This document shows, piece by piece, positions 1-7,935 of a DNA stretch of 50,305 nt. The notes beneath the pieces are model-generated. The model did not search any database. It was not told the DNA's origin and saw only the letters and a list, made by a program, of their open reading frames with translations. The number at the start of each line of letters is the position of its first letter. Position 1 is the first letter of the stretch. Origin of the DNA: Spirochaetes bacterium GWF1_51_8 (GTDB lineage: Bacteria; Spirochaetota; Brevinematia; Brevinematales; GWF1-51-8); contig MIBE01000037.1 in assembly GCA_001829415.1 (NCBI GenBank), positions 1 to 50,305 on the forward strand, given 5' to 3'. The position numbers and the translations under genes are program-made.

Positions 1-11
1 GTCCGGCAGGG

Positions 12-392
12 TCAGATATTCAGGTTGAGATTGTATTTTCGGATATAGTGCTCCATCGCCTGCTCGAACGACCTTTCGGAGAGGCCGTAGACCGTTGCGC
101 AGAGCTTGCAGAGGCCGTACTCGCCGCCCGTGATCTCGCCGTCGACCGACATCGCGCAGACCAGTTCCCCGAGGTCGGCGAGCTTCGTCTCATGATCGAC
201 TGGGATGACCAGTTCGACCTTCTCCGGGTAACGGGCCACCTCTTCGAGCTCGGACGCCTGTATCCCGTAGCGCACGCAGAAGTCGTTGAGGAACTCACGC
301 TCGCTCGGCTCGATCTTGCCGTCGGCGAGCACTATCGCGAGTACCTGTTTGAGTAACGATTTCCGTTCTTTTATGCCCCTTTCCTTCTCCAT
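12..392 (-). CDS. TerB-like small cytoplasmic protein
   Basis: Encodes a 126-residue protein with no signal peptide or membrane segment. The sequence has two helical halves, each with an acidic stretch (ADGKIEPSERE near residue 22 and SVDGEITGGE near residue 83). This resembles the duplicated, metal-binding acidic motifs of the TerB/DjlA N-terminal fold. TerB-fold proteins are linked to tellurite resistance and stress, but the role here cannot be read. I chose the ATG at 390-392 because a GGAGGGACG ribosome binding site precedes it; a longer reading to 455 has no such site. It lies next to repeat DNA and has no operon partner in the window. The family call is tentative. Confidence 0.6.
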   Translation of the reverse strand: MEKERGIKERKSLLKQVLAIVLADGKIEPSEREFLNDFCVRYGIQASELEEVARYPEKVELVIPVDHETKLADLGELVCAMSVDGEITGGEYGLCKLCATVYGLSERSFEQAMEHYIRKYNLNLNI

Positions 393-823
393 CGTCCCTC
401 CGGCGGGCGGCTTTTCCCTGCCGATTAATATATCCGGGTCACGGGGAATTGTCAATACCGATTTCTATTCGGGGAATAAGAAACCCCTCCGGAGAGGGCT
501 TGTTGACGAAGTTATAATATATATAATTTTTTGTCACTGCGAAACGCGAAGCGGCGAAGCAGTCTGTTTAATTTATATATCCAGTAATTAAATGGTTTGC
601 TTCGGCATACGCCTCGCAATGACAATGCAAGTTTGTTAACAAGCCCTCCGGAGAAGGGCAGTTGACGAACCCGGAAAATGAAGGAGTTTTTTGTCACTGC
701 GAGACTGTCATGGTGAGCTTGCCGAACCATTACTGAAGCGTCCCGCGTTCACTGTAAACACTTGTATTTCCATAGAAGTCAGCAAACCCCGGAGCGGGTA
801 TCGACTTTTTATCTTTGAATTTA
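393..823. other. gene-free stretch filled with dispersed repeats
   Basis: No credible gene is seen here. The interval holds a MITE-like palindromic element (485-658) and the left half of a second related copy (about 652-745). Short reading frames in it follow the repeats and lack ribosome binding sites. Confidence 0.6.
485..658. mobile_element. MITE-like nested palindromic element
   Basis: The ends are inverted copies of each other: CCGGAGAGGGCTTGTTGAC (489-507) against GTTAACAAGCCCTCCGG (635-651). Inside, TTGTCACTGCGA (531-542) is inverted as TCGCAATGACAA, and GAAGCA (about 556-561) as TGCTTC (about 598-603). The whole is a nested palindrome of about 170 bp with no coding capacity, like a non-autonomous miniature element or a large REP-type repeat. 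Related pieces occur at 652-745, 33710-33792 and 40925-41122. No transposase is present in the window. Confidence 0.55.
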
Positions 824-1261
824 TTAACAGCCGCCGCCCACAAGGAAAATACTGACGTCTTCCAGTCGGTTCTGAATTTCGGTGTTTCCCTCGAACTTCA
901 GCATGAGCTGCCCGATAATATCGGCGAGCTGAACATTTTTCGCGTCCACTTCGTCCCATTTCGTTTTCATCAAGTCCATCAGCTTAGCCTCGTTCTCGGC
1001 GCCGAGCTTTTTGTCGGAAAGCCAGCGGTAGTATTCGTCCTGCAGCACCGACGAGTTGCTGACTGTTCCTTCGAGCATCACGGCCAACTCGGTTCCGTCA
1101 GCGATACTTGCGGTCTTATCGGCCGCGGTTTGGAGCGTTACACAAATTTTATCCAGAATAGCCGCGCCTTCTTTCTGCATCGAGTTCAAATCCGTCCCGC
1201 CGCATGAAGCAGCAAATAAACCGACCGCCAAAGCCGTGACAGTAAGCATTGTCTTCTTCAT
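824..1261 (-). CDS. small helical lipoprotein, unknown function
   Basis: Predicted 145-residue lipoprotein. The N-terminus MKKTMLTVTALAVGLFAASC is a lipoprotein signal peptide with lipobox FAASC, so Cys20 would be lipidated after signal peptidase II cleavage. The mature part is predominantly helical with heptad-like spacing and ends in GGGC, an unusual C-terminal cysteine. Size and architecture recall the adjacent lipoprotein (1414-1845) and the small exported proteins at 23785-30657, but no family name can be given. It appears to be a single-gene unit bordered by repeats upstream of its 3' end. The start is clear from the lipobox. Function unknown. Confidence 0.7.
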   Translation of the reverse strand: MKKTMLTVTALAVGLFAASCGGTDLNSMQKEGAAILDKICVTLQTAADKTASIADGTELAVMLEGTVSNSSVLQDEYYRWLSDKKLGAENEAKLMDLMKTKWDEVDAKNVQLADIIGQLMLKFEGNTEIQNRLEDVSIFLVGGGC

Positions 1262-1413
1262 ATTATTCTCCCCAAAATAAATTTTCAGACTCTCTATTCG
1301 GCACGCCCTTATCTCATGGCCCGCTCAGCACATAGGCTGTATTAATAATGATGTATATCTTAACGGAAGTGGAAAATATTTTCAAGCAAGAATCGATTTA
1401 TTTCAACATTAGC

Positions 1414-1845
1414 TCATTTTTTATATACTGGAAAAAGGATCGACTTCGCTTCGACGAGGGTATGGTATTCCGCGCTTTCAGCTGGATATTTTTTCATCAT
1501 CGCGTCGATCTCCATTCCGGCTTTCAGTTTTGCCGTCCCGATCCGCGATTCCCATTCGCTCATTTTCGATTGGAGTTCCTGCTTTCCTATATCCTCGGAA
1601 AACAAATCCTCCAGAGCCGGTTTGATTCCGGCGCGTATGTCCGCGCTGACCATCGCGGTCTTCTTCACTTCCGCGAGAACTCCGGCCGGATTACCGGTTT
1701 GGGCGATATTCACGGCAAGCGCCTCCCAAACTTCAGCCAGCCGTCGATACGCGTTTTGAACATCGGCGTATTCTTTGACCGAATAAGCCTTTCCGCAGGA
1801 TATTACGAGACAGAACACGGCCAAAACCGTAAACATCAGCCTCAT
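1414..1845 (-). CDS. small helical lipoprotein downstream of coaD
   Basis: Predicted 143-residue lipoprotein starting MRLMFTVLAVFCLVISC, with lipobox VISC and lipidation expected at Cys17. The mature part is almost entirely helical (VKEYADVQNAYRRLAEVWEA and later segments). It resembles the other small helical exported proteins in this window in length and pattern: a helix pair, a middle segment ending in a kinase-like KKYP motif, and a C-terminal helix. I preferred the ATG at 1843-1845 because it sits after a G-rich site and directly begins a signal peptide; a longer frame to 1905 overlaps coaD. It starts 20 nt downstream of coaD and is probably cotranscribed with it. Function unknown. Confidence 0.65.
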   Translation of the reverse strand: MRLMFTVLAVFCLVISCGKAYSVKEYADVQNAYRRLAEVWEALAVNIAQTGNPAGVLAEVKKTAMVSADIRAGIKPALEDLFSEDIGKQELQSKMSEWESRIGTAKLKAGMEIDAMMKKYPAESAEYHTLVEAKSILFPVYKK

Positions 1846-1865
1846 CCCGCACCCCCCGGAATTCG

Positions 1866-2354
1866 CTACTTCTTCACCGGGAAACGGGAGCGGAGCTTCT
1901 TCCATACCGCCCCGGGAACCCTGTCCGAGACATCCCCGCCGAACTGCGCGATCTCACGGATCATCGACGAACTCACGAACAAATTCTCCTCGCGCGCCAT
2001 GAAGAACACGGTTTCGATGCTGTCGTCGAGATGGTAGTTGAACGACGCAAGCTGGAGCTCGTATTCGAAATCGGACACGGCCCGCAGTCCCCGCACCAGC
2101 GCCATCGCGCCGCACTCCTTGACAAAATGGATCAGCAGGTTCTGGAACGGCCTGATCTCTATATTCTTGTGATCCTTGAAAATCTCTTCCAGCATCTCAC
2201 GCCGTTCGTCCGGGGAAAAGAGCGTATCCTTCCCGGGATTTTTGCCGATTCCGATAATCAGCTTATCGAAGAAATGAGACGCCCGGAGCGCGACATCGAT
2301 ATGCCCGTTAGTGGGCGGATCGAACGTTCCGGGATAAACCCCTATTTTTTTCAC
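1866..2354 (-). CDS. coaD: phosphopantetheine adenylyltransferase
   Basis: Transfers the adenylyl group of ATP to 4'-phosphopantetheine to give dephospho-CoA, the penultimate step of coenzyme A synthesis, in the cytoplasm. The 162-residue length is normal for CoaD. The nucleotidyltransferase signature GTFDPPTNGH lies at residues 9-18 with the T/HxGH-type histidine (His18). The RGLRAVSDFEYE block and the C-terminal SSSMIRE motif that contacts nucleotide are both present. The start is GTG at 2352-2354, seven nucleotides after AAGGAG. A small lipoprotein gene follows closely on the same strand. Family assignment is firm. Confidence 0.95.
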   Translation of the reverse strand: MKKIGVYPGTFDPPTNGHIDVALRASHFFDKLIIGIGKNPGKDTLFSPDERREMLEEIFKDHKNIEIRPFQNLLIHFVKECGAMALVRGLRAVSDFEYELQLASFNYHLDDSIETVFFMAREENLFVSSSMIREIAQFGGDVSDRVPGAVWKKLRSRFPVKK

Positions 2355-2509
2355 CGATATCTCCTTATTATCTTAACCTTGCGGCCGCCTCCGTAACCCT
2401 ATTATTATTTTAATGTCATTCCGGAAAAAACTCCAATGAACCGCTAAGTTTGACTTTAACCGTGCGGGGATTTATTATAATTCGGGAGTAAATAATCCGG
2501 GAGTGAAAG

Positions 2510-3436
2510 ATGGAGCTGCTGTCCGGCCGAGATATAAAAGTCTATTTCCCGATCTACAAGGGTCTCTTCCGAAAAGTGGCCGGGGAAGTCCGCGCGGTGG
2601 ACGGCGTTTCGTTCGGTCTCGAGAAGGGCGAAGTCCTGTCGATTATCGGGGAATCCGGCTCCGGCAAGACCACTCTCGGCAACTCGGTGCTCGGGCTCTA
2701 TCCTCCCACAAGCGGCACGATGACCTATATGGGCGAGGACGTCCGCAAGGCATGGTTCACCGGGAAGATACAGTCCGTCTTCCAAAACCCGTACAGCTCC
2801 CTCAATCCGCGCATGAACGTCCTCAATATCGTCGCCGAGCCCATCTTCCGCAAAGAGAAACATCTCAATAAAGAGAAGCTCCGTATCCGTGTGGGCGAGA
2901 TACTCGAAACAGTCGGTATCGAAGCGTCCGCGATGTTCCGTTACCCCCACGAGTTCTCCGGCGGACAGCGCCAGAGAATCTCGATCGCGCGCGCGCTCAT
3001 CACCCGCCCCCAGCTTGTCATCCTCGACGAGCCGGTGTCCTCGCTCGACGTTTCCATCCGCGCGCAGATACTAAACCTGCTCTCCTCGCTGAAAGAATCG
3101 TTCGACCTATCCTATATATTCATCTCGCACGACCTCGCTACGGTGCGTTTCCTTTCCAAGAGCGTACTCATCATCTACCGGGGCAAGATTCTGGAATCGG
3201 GCGATAAGAAGTCGATATTTGAGAACGCCGCGAATCCGTATACAAGGCTCCTGCTCCAGTCCGCGCGGGATATCGTCATCACATCCGAGGTTCCCGAACG
3301 AGCCGGGGAGTCGCACGGGTGCCCGTTCTACAAACGGTGCCCCAACGGGGACGAGATATGTACGAAGGTCTTTCCCGACGTCACGGTTTTGGAGGAAAAC
3401 CACCATGTTTACTGCCATCACCCGTTCGTTCATTAG
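2510..3436 (+). CDS. oligopeptide/dipeptide-type ABC transporter ATP-binding protein
   Basis: ATPase subunit of the OppF/DppF type, 308 residues, expected to power peptide uptake from the cytoplasmic face of the membrane. Walker A is GESGSGKT (47-54), the signature FSGGQ (149-153), Walker B LVILDE (169-174), the D-loop SSLD (177-180) and the H-loop His207. A C-terminal extension has four cysteines (271, 277, 284, 302), the CPFYKRCP...C...C pattern typical of oligopeptide ATPases. No permease, binding protein or OppD partner is in the window, so it may serve a transporter encoded elsewhere. A possible promoter is TTGACT at 2450 with TATAAT at 2476-2481, but the 20-nt spacing is long. Its 3' end overlaps the next gene by 32 nt. 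Confidence 0.9.
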   Translation: MELLSGRDIKVYFPIYKGLFRKVAGEVRAVDGVSFGLEKGEVLSIIGESGSGKTTLGNSVLGLYPPTSGTMTYMGEDVRKAWFTGKIQSVFQNPYSSLNPRMNVLNIVAEPIFRKEKHLNKEKLRIRVGEILETVGIEASAMFRYPHEFSGGQRQRISIARALITRPQLVILDEPVSSLDVSIRAQILNLLSSLKESFDLSYIFISHDLATVRFLSKSVLIIYRGKILESGDKKSIFENAANPYTRLLLQSARDIVITSEVPERAGESHGCPFYKRCPNGDEICTKVFPDVTVLEENHHVYCHHPFVH

Positions 3437-4049
3437 TCTCGCGTTCCTCTGCGCGGTAACGGCGGAGGCCCACGCCCAGATCGCCGAGCCGACAGTGCCC
3501 GACCCCGCCGACCCCGAGGCGGCGTTCGAGCAGAGCTCCGGTAAGGCGTTTATGACCACCAACTCCGTCCAGAAAACGACGTACCATTGCTATATCCAGA
3601 CCCTCGCCGCCCCGAACACCTTGTTCAAAGGTACCTACGAGTACGCGACCAACTTTACGTTGATCGTCACGAATAAAATATCGAACCAGAACCAGATCGC
3701 GAAGATCGACCTGATGTCTATTGTCGAACTTGAAGTCACCGGATGGACCGCGATACAGATCGAATCCGGGTTCTACCAGTTCGTCCCCGTCCAGTACCGG
3801 ATCTACAGCGGCGGGAAGATATATCTCTACCCGAAGAACATCCCGCAGTTCAACACGTTCTTAGTCGAGGCGGACGGGAAGCCGAAAAAGATGTATACCA
3901 TTTTCTTCGATTCGTGGGTAGCGGGGCAGAAGGGCGTATTCCGATGGAAGAACAGCAAGGCCTATGAGTTCGCTTACAACTACACCCACCCTATCGACGG
4001 CACGGTATTCAGGATTCAATTCGGATCGCAATACGAATGGAAAAAGTGA
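3405..4049 (+). CDS. exported protein of unknown function
   Basis: Predicted 214-residue exported protein. The ATG at 3405 follows GGAGGA (3391-3396) and begins MFTAITRSFISLAFLCAVTA, a Sec signal with a likely cleavage site after AHA (about residue 24). The mature part starts with a Pro/Asp/Glu-rich linker. It then looks beta-rich, with many Tyr, Phe and Thr residues and several amphipathic strands, and ends in EWKK. No lipobox and no recognised domain. It overlaps the ABC ATPase gene by 32 nt in another frame, implying translational coupling and possibly a shared envelope function. An upstream in-frame extension to 3219 would lie inside the ATPase gene and was rejected. Confidence 0.65.
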   Translation: MFTAITRSFISLAFLCAVTAEAHAQIAEPTVPDPADPEAAFEQSSGKAFMTTNSVQKTTYHCYIQTLAAPNTLFKGTYEYATNFTLIVTNKISNQNQIAKIDLMSIVELEVTGWTAIQIESGFYQFVPVQYRIYSGGKIYLYPKNIPQFNTFLVEADGKPKKMYTIFFDSWVAGQKGVFRWKNSKAYEFAYNYTHPIDGTVFRIQFGSQYEWKK

Positions 4050-4130
4050 CACTTATCCGGTTATTACCGGGCGAATAATTGATAAAACACGCAGGTTAAG
4101 TTAATATAATGGAAACGGTTTGGGAAGGAC

Positions 4131-4628
4131 ATGAAAAAAAAAGAGGCTCCGTCTTTCGATGATTTGAAGAATCCCGATCTGAATTATCATTATTCCCGTG
4201 CGGACAGGCTGGCTCAGACCAGACATGTCGCCGAGGTCAAACCGCCGCAGAAACTGCTGACACGCATCTTCGGCGGGAACAAGACGACGTCGCGGATGTT
4301 CATCTTCTATGTTTTGATCGCGGCGGGAATGTGGGTCGCGTTCTATCTGGGCGGCGGAGACAGGGTCAAGAAGGAATTCAGCTTTACTAACGGTAATAAG
4401 CTGGTAGTCCGGCTCCTGCAGAACAAGCAGAAGTACGGGATGAGCGTGTTCCTCGAAAACACATCCGATTCAGTTTGGGTAGTCAAACGTCTTCTCCTTT
4501 CCAATCATGAGATCCTATACACGACAAACCTTACGCTGGAATTGTATAAGAACGAGTTCGAGACGCTTTTCATCCCTCTGCCTCTCACGATCTCGAATTT
4601 GGAAAAACTGACCGCGGAAATCGATTAG
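4131..4628 (+). CDS. single-pass membrane protein, unknown
   Basis: 165 residues. A charged N-terminal tail of about 55 residues is followed by one strong membrane segment (MFIFYVLIAAGMWVAFYLGG, about 56-75) and a C-terminal domain of about 90 residues that looks beta-rich. The N-terminus is probably cytoplasmic and the C-terminal domain extracytoplasmic. The start follows GGGAAGGAC. A TATAAT-like box sits at 4105-4110 with no well-spaced -35. It heads a tightly spaced plus-strand run: the acylphosphatase starts 10 nt downstream, then the LacI regulator and an APC-EIIA permease. I do not recognise the family; conservation next to acyP in relatives would be informative. Confidence 0.6.
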   Translation: MKKKEAPSFDDLKNPDLNYHYSRADRLAQTRHVAEVKPPQKLLTRIFGGNKTTSRMFIFYVLIAAGMWVAFYLGGGDRVKKEFSFTNGNKLVVRLLQNKQKYGMSVFLENTSDSVWVVKRLLLSNHEILYTTNLTLELYKNEFETLFIPLPLTISNLEKLTAEID

Positions 4629-4638
4629 GAGGATCGCG

Positions 4639-4914
4639 GTGGTTGTATTGCACGCGGTAGTCAAGGGAAGGGTTCAGGGCGTCGGTTACCGTTATTATAC
4701 CGAACGCTCCGCTAAAGCGCGGGGATTGACCGGATGGGTGAAAAACCTGTACACGGGCGATGTCGAGGTAAGCGCATACGGAAGCGATGACGCGATCCGC
4801 GAGTTTACCGAAGACCTGCGGCGCGGCCCGTTCTTCTCCAACGTCACCGATATCGACTATACGATTGAGAACGCCGAATCCGATCCGTTCGGTTCCTTCG
4901 ACGTCCGGTTTTAA
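4639..4914 (+). CDS. acyP: acylphosphatase
   Basis: Small cytoplasmic hydrolase of carboxyl-phosphate bonds (for example acetyl or carbamoyl phosphate). At 91 residues it matches the family length. The signature GRVQGVGYRYY carries the phosphate-binding Arg18, and WVKNLYTG carries catalytic Asn36; both key residues are intact. The start is GTG at 4639-4641, six nucleotides after AGGAGG, which overlaps the end of the preceding gene. The LacI-family gene follows 19 nt downstream, so it is likely part of a 4131-7847 transcript. Assignment is firm. Confidence 0.95.
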   Translation: MVVLHAVVKGRVQGVGYRYYTERSAKARGLTGWVKNLYTGDVEVSAYGSDDAIREFTEDLRRGPFFSNVTDIDYTIENAESDPFGSFDVRF

Positions 4915-4933
4915 TTGAAATACGGAAGGGAAA

Positions 4934-5944
4934 ATGCCAGATTTAAAAAAGAAGATTACGATTTACGATGTCGCTAAGCGCGCGAATGTCACAATCGCGA
5001 CGGTTTCCCGTGTCATCAACGGCAAGGAAAACGTCTCCGGGCAGACAAAAGAGATCGTGATGCAGGCGATCGAAGACCTGAACTATTATCCCTCGCCCAT
5101 AGCGTCCGGGTTGTCCAAACGGAAATCGCAGGAGATCGGCGTGCTCGTCCCGTTCTTCTTCGGCGAGTTCTTCCTGAAACTTCTCGACGGGATCGCGAAG
5201 GAACTGCACGACTTCGACCTGATCCTTTACGACGCCGCGACGCCCGAGCAGAAGAAGAAACTGATCGCCAAGGTGGTCGGCGAGAACAAGATCGACGGCC
5301 TTGTGGTCGTGACGCTCCCGATCCGCACCGACGAAGAGATCAACCTCCGGAAGGCGCGTTTCCCGATAGCGCTGATCGACACGATGCACCCGTCGTATAG
5401 TTCGGTCTGTTTTGACAATACCTACGGCGCGTATAAGGCCGTGGAGTACCTCACAGGCCTCGGGCACCAGAGGATCGCGATCATCTCGGGCGCGATCGAA
5501 GACCCGTTCCATTTTACAGTAGCGAGCGAACGCTTGAAAGGGTACAAGATGGGGCTTTCGATGGCGAATATCCCGATCAACGATAAATTTATCCAGATCA
5601 ACGACTGGAGCCGTCTGGGCGCGAATGTCATCACGAAGAAACTACTCGCGATGAAGGACAGGCCGACCGCGATCTTCACGGTCAGCGACCTTCAGGCGGT
5701 GGGCGTTCTCGAGGCGGCGCGCGAAATGGATATCAAGGTCCCGGAGGAGCTTTCGGTGCTGGGCTACGACAACATGGACTTCAGTGACTTCCTCGGGCTG
5801 TCCACCATGTCTCAGCCGCTGAGTATCGCGTCACAGCTCGGGATAGAACTATTGAAGAACGAGATCGACAGCGGAGTGAACAAGAAGGAGAAGATCATTC
5901 TTCAGCCCGCGTTGATCGAACGCGCGACGGTCGCGCCGGTATAG
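4934..5944 (+). CDS. LacI-family transcriptional regulator
   Basis: 336-residue repressor-type regulator. The N-terminal helix-turn-helix ITIYDVAKRANVTIATVSRV (about 8-27), followed by INGKENVS, is classic LacI/GalR. The rest is a periplasmic-binding-protein-like effector domain with the usual blocks (IGVLVPFF, LGHQRIAIISG, PTAIFTVSD, LSVLGYDN, and PLSIASQLGIELL near the end). The family binds palindromic operators and is released or engaged by a sugar or metabolite; the ligand cannot be told here. The permease gene starts 19 nt downstream, so it may control its own operon and possibly the second permease gene. Start supported by GAAGGG. Confidence 0.9.
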   Translation: MPDLKKKITIYDVAKRANVTIATVSRVINGKENVSGQTKEIVMQAIEDLNYYPSPIASGLSKRKSQEIGVLVPFFFGEFFLKLLDGIAKELHDFDLILYDAATPEQKKKLIAKVVGENKIDGLVVVTLPIRTDEEINLRKARFPIALIDTMHPSYSSVCFDNTYGAYKAVEYLTGLGHQRIAIISGAIEDPFHFTVASERLKGYKMGLSMANIPINDKFIQINDWSRLGANVITKKLLAMKDRPTAIFTVSDLQAVGVLEAAREMDIKVPEELSVLGYDNMDFSDFLGLSTMSQPLSIASQLGIELLKNEIDSGVNKKEKIILQPALIERATVAPV

Positions 5945-5963
5945 ATTTCTCGAGGAGAAAGCT

Positions 5964-7847
5964 TTGGGTTTGATAAAACGGCTCACCTCTCTCCAGGTAT
6001 TCGGCATCGCCACGGGGGCTATGATCAGCACGGGGGTTTTCGTACTTCCGGCCGTAGTCTTCCGTATCGCGGGACCGAGTATCCTGCTCGCCTACCTCTT
6101 CGCGGGCTTTCTCATGCTGCCGGCTCTCTTTTCTCAACTGGAACTCGCCTCGGCGATCCCGAAGGCGGGCGGCAGTTATTTCTTCGCCGAACGCATCCTC
6201 GGGTCGGGCGCGGGCGTTTTCACCGGCTTCGCGAACTGGTTTACGATCAGCCTGAAGAGCGCGTTCGCCCTCGTCGGTATCGGAGCGTTCGCGACACTCA
6301 TCTTCCCCGGCCTGACCGAATGGGAACTGAAATTGATCGCCGCCGGGTTCTGCGTCTTCTTTACCGTGATGAACCTGATCAGTGTCAAATCCACGGGCTG
6401 GCTTCAAGTAGTAATGGTAGCTATCGTCCTTCTCATACTCGCGCAGTTCGTGGTCTTCGGTTTCCGCGCCGCGGACTTGTCGCATTTCGCCCAGGTATTC
6501 AATTTTAAGTGGGACAACGTTTTCCTCGCGACCGGGATGGTCTTTATCTCCTACGGCGGCCTGACCAATATCGCAAATGTCGCCGAGGAAGTGAAAAATC
6601 CCGGCAAATCGCTTGTCCGGAGCACCCTGCTCGCGTTCCTGATCGTGGAAGCCCTCTACTTAGCGATAGTCGCGATCCTGATCGGCGTGCTTCAGCCCGC
6701 CGAGTTCGAGTCCACGTTAACGCCGCTCACTACCGCCGGGCTGAAGTTCTTCCCCGGCTCCATGCTCTCCGGCGTCGAATGGGTGATTACCGCAGTCGCC
6801 GCGATCCTCGCGTTTGTGACTACCGCCAACGCCGGTATTATGACGGCGTCGAGGAACCCCCTCGCGATGAGCCGGGACAACCTTCTGCCGGGTGTTTTCG
6901 CGAAAGTCGTAGGCAAGGGAAAAATCCCGTTCGTCTCCGTGATCGTCACCTCCGTCTTCATGCTCTTTATCATCTTCCTTCTGAACCTCGAACAGCTCGC
7001 GAAGGTGGCGTCGCTCTTTATGCTGCTCGTGTTCATCATGATCAATTTCTCCGTCATCATCATCCGTTTTACCAAGCTCACGAACTATAAACCCACTTTC
7101 AAATCGCCGTTATTCCCTGTCACGCAAATACTCGGGATCGGCGGATATATCTTCCTGATCTTCGAGATGGGGATGGAGATACTCGGCTCGGCGCTGGGCT
7201 TCCTCGCGCTGACCTTCCTCTGGTACTACTTTTATTCCAAGAAAAGAGCCACGCGTAAGTCGGCGTTCGTGCATATGGTCGAAGGGCTGGTCGGGAGCGA
7301 CCTGAGGTCCGACGACATCGCGCTCGAGGACGAACTGCTCGACATCATCATCGAAACGCGCGAGATCAAGGAAGACCGTTTCGATCAGATAGTCCGCGAC
7401 GCTCCGATTCTCGACCTGAACCGCACGATGACGCGCGGGAAACTGTTCGAGCTCGTCTCGCAGATCGTTTCGGAGAAATGGGGTATCGACGCGGAACTCG
7501 TGAAACGGAAGTTCGAGACACGCGAGGAAGAAGCCTCGACATTGATCTACCCCGGGTTTGCCGTGCCGCACGCCATCCCGCACATCATCATCGAAGGTGA
7601 AAGCCGTTTCGAGATCATCATCGTCCGCGACAAGCACGGGATCGACTGGAACGATAACGGCGAAGTCGTGTACACCGCGTTCTTCCTGGTCGGTTCGAAG
7701 GACGAACGGAATTTTCATTTGCGGGCGCTCATGGCGATCGCGCAGATTCTTCAGCACCCCGACTTCGTAAAGAACTGGATGGACGCCAAGAACGAGAAAG
7801 ACCTGCGTTCGCTCATCCTGCTGACCGAGCGCCAACGTATCGTCTGA
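5964..7847 (+). CDS. APC-family permease fused to a PTS EIIA domain (paralogue 1)
   Basis: 627 residues in two parts. Residues 1-430 form an amino acid/polyamine/organocation permease with about twelve membrane segments; the start FGIATGAMISTGVFVLP contains the helix-1 glycine motif of the family. After a charged linker, residues about 470-620 form a PTS EIIA type-2 (fructose/nitrogen-like) domain with IYPGFAVPHA, where His536 is the expected phosphorylation site. Permease-EIIA fusions suggest uptake gated by phosphotransferase status. No EI, HPr or EIIB is in the window, so the phosphodonor is unknown. The start is TTG at 5964-5966 after GAGGAG. It follows the LacI gene by 19 nt. The substrate is unknown. 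Confidence 0.85.
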   Translation: MGLIKRLTSLQVFGIATGAMISTGVFVLPAVVFRIAGPSILLAYLFAGFLMLPALFSQLELASAIPKAGGSYFFAERILGSGAGVFTGFANWFTISLKSAFALVGIGAFATLIFPGLTEWELKLIAAGFCVFFTVMNLISVKSTGWLQVVMVAIVLLILAQFVVFGFRAADLSHFAQVFNFKWDNVFLATGMVFISYGGLTNIANVAEEVKNPGKSLVRSTLLAFLIVEALYLAIVAILIGVLQPAEFESTLTPLTTAGLKFFPGSMLSGVEWVITAVAAILAFVTTANAGIMTASRNPLAMSRDNLLPGVFAKVVGKGKIPFVSVIVTSVFMLFIIFLLNLEQLAKVASLFMLLVFIMINFSVIIIRFTKLTNYKPTFKSPLFPVTQILGIGGYIFLIFEMGMEILGSALGFLALTFLWYYFYSKKRATRKSAFVHMVEGLVGSDLRSDDIALEDELLDIIIETREIKEDRFDQIVRDAPILDLNRTMTRGKLFELVSQIVSEKWGIDAELVKRKFETREEEASTLIYPGFAVPHAIPHIIIEGESRFEIIIVRDKHGIDWNDNGEVVYTAFFLVGSKDERNFHLRALMAIAQILQHPDFVKNWMDAKNEKDLRSLILLTERQRIV

Positions 7848-7878
7848 ACAGTCCATACAATCCGAACCTGTTAAAAAA

Positions 7879-7907
7879 TTGTACTGCCGTTAAAACTTCC
7901 CTATAAT
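7879..7907 (+). promoter_or_regulatory. sigma-70 promoter for the second permease gene
   Basis: TTGTAC (7879-7884), a 17-nt spacer, and TATAAT (7902-7907), about 29 nt before the ATG at 7936. It gives the second permease its own promoter in the 88-nt gap after the first. Confidence 0.6.
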
Positions 7908-7935
7908 ATTCGGTCAATACTTTTCAGGACGCGGT

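Noticed and set aside
1348-2037. Plus-strand frame of 229 codons opposite the lipoprotein gene and coaD
   Set aside because: Antisense to coaD and a lipoprotein with a strong lipobox; no ribosome binding site.
4057-4070. CCGGT-TATT-ACCGG hairpin after the exported protein gene, considered as a terminator
   Set aside because: The stem is only 5 bp and no T-run follows on either strand.
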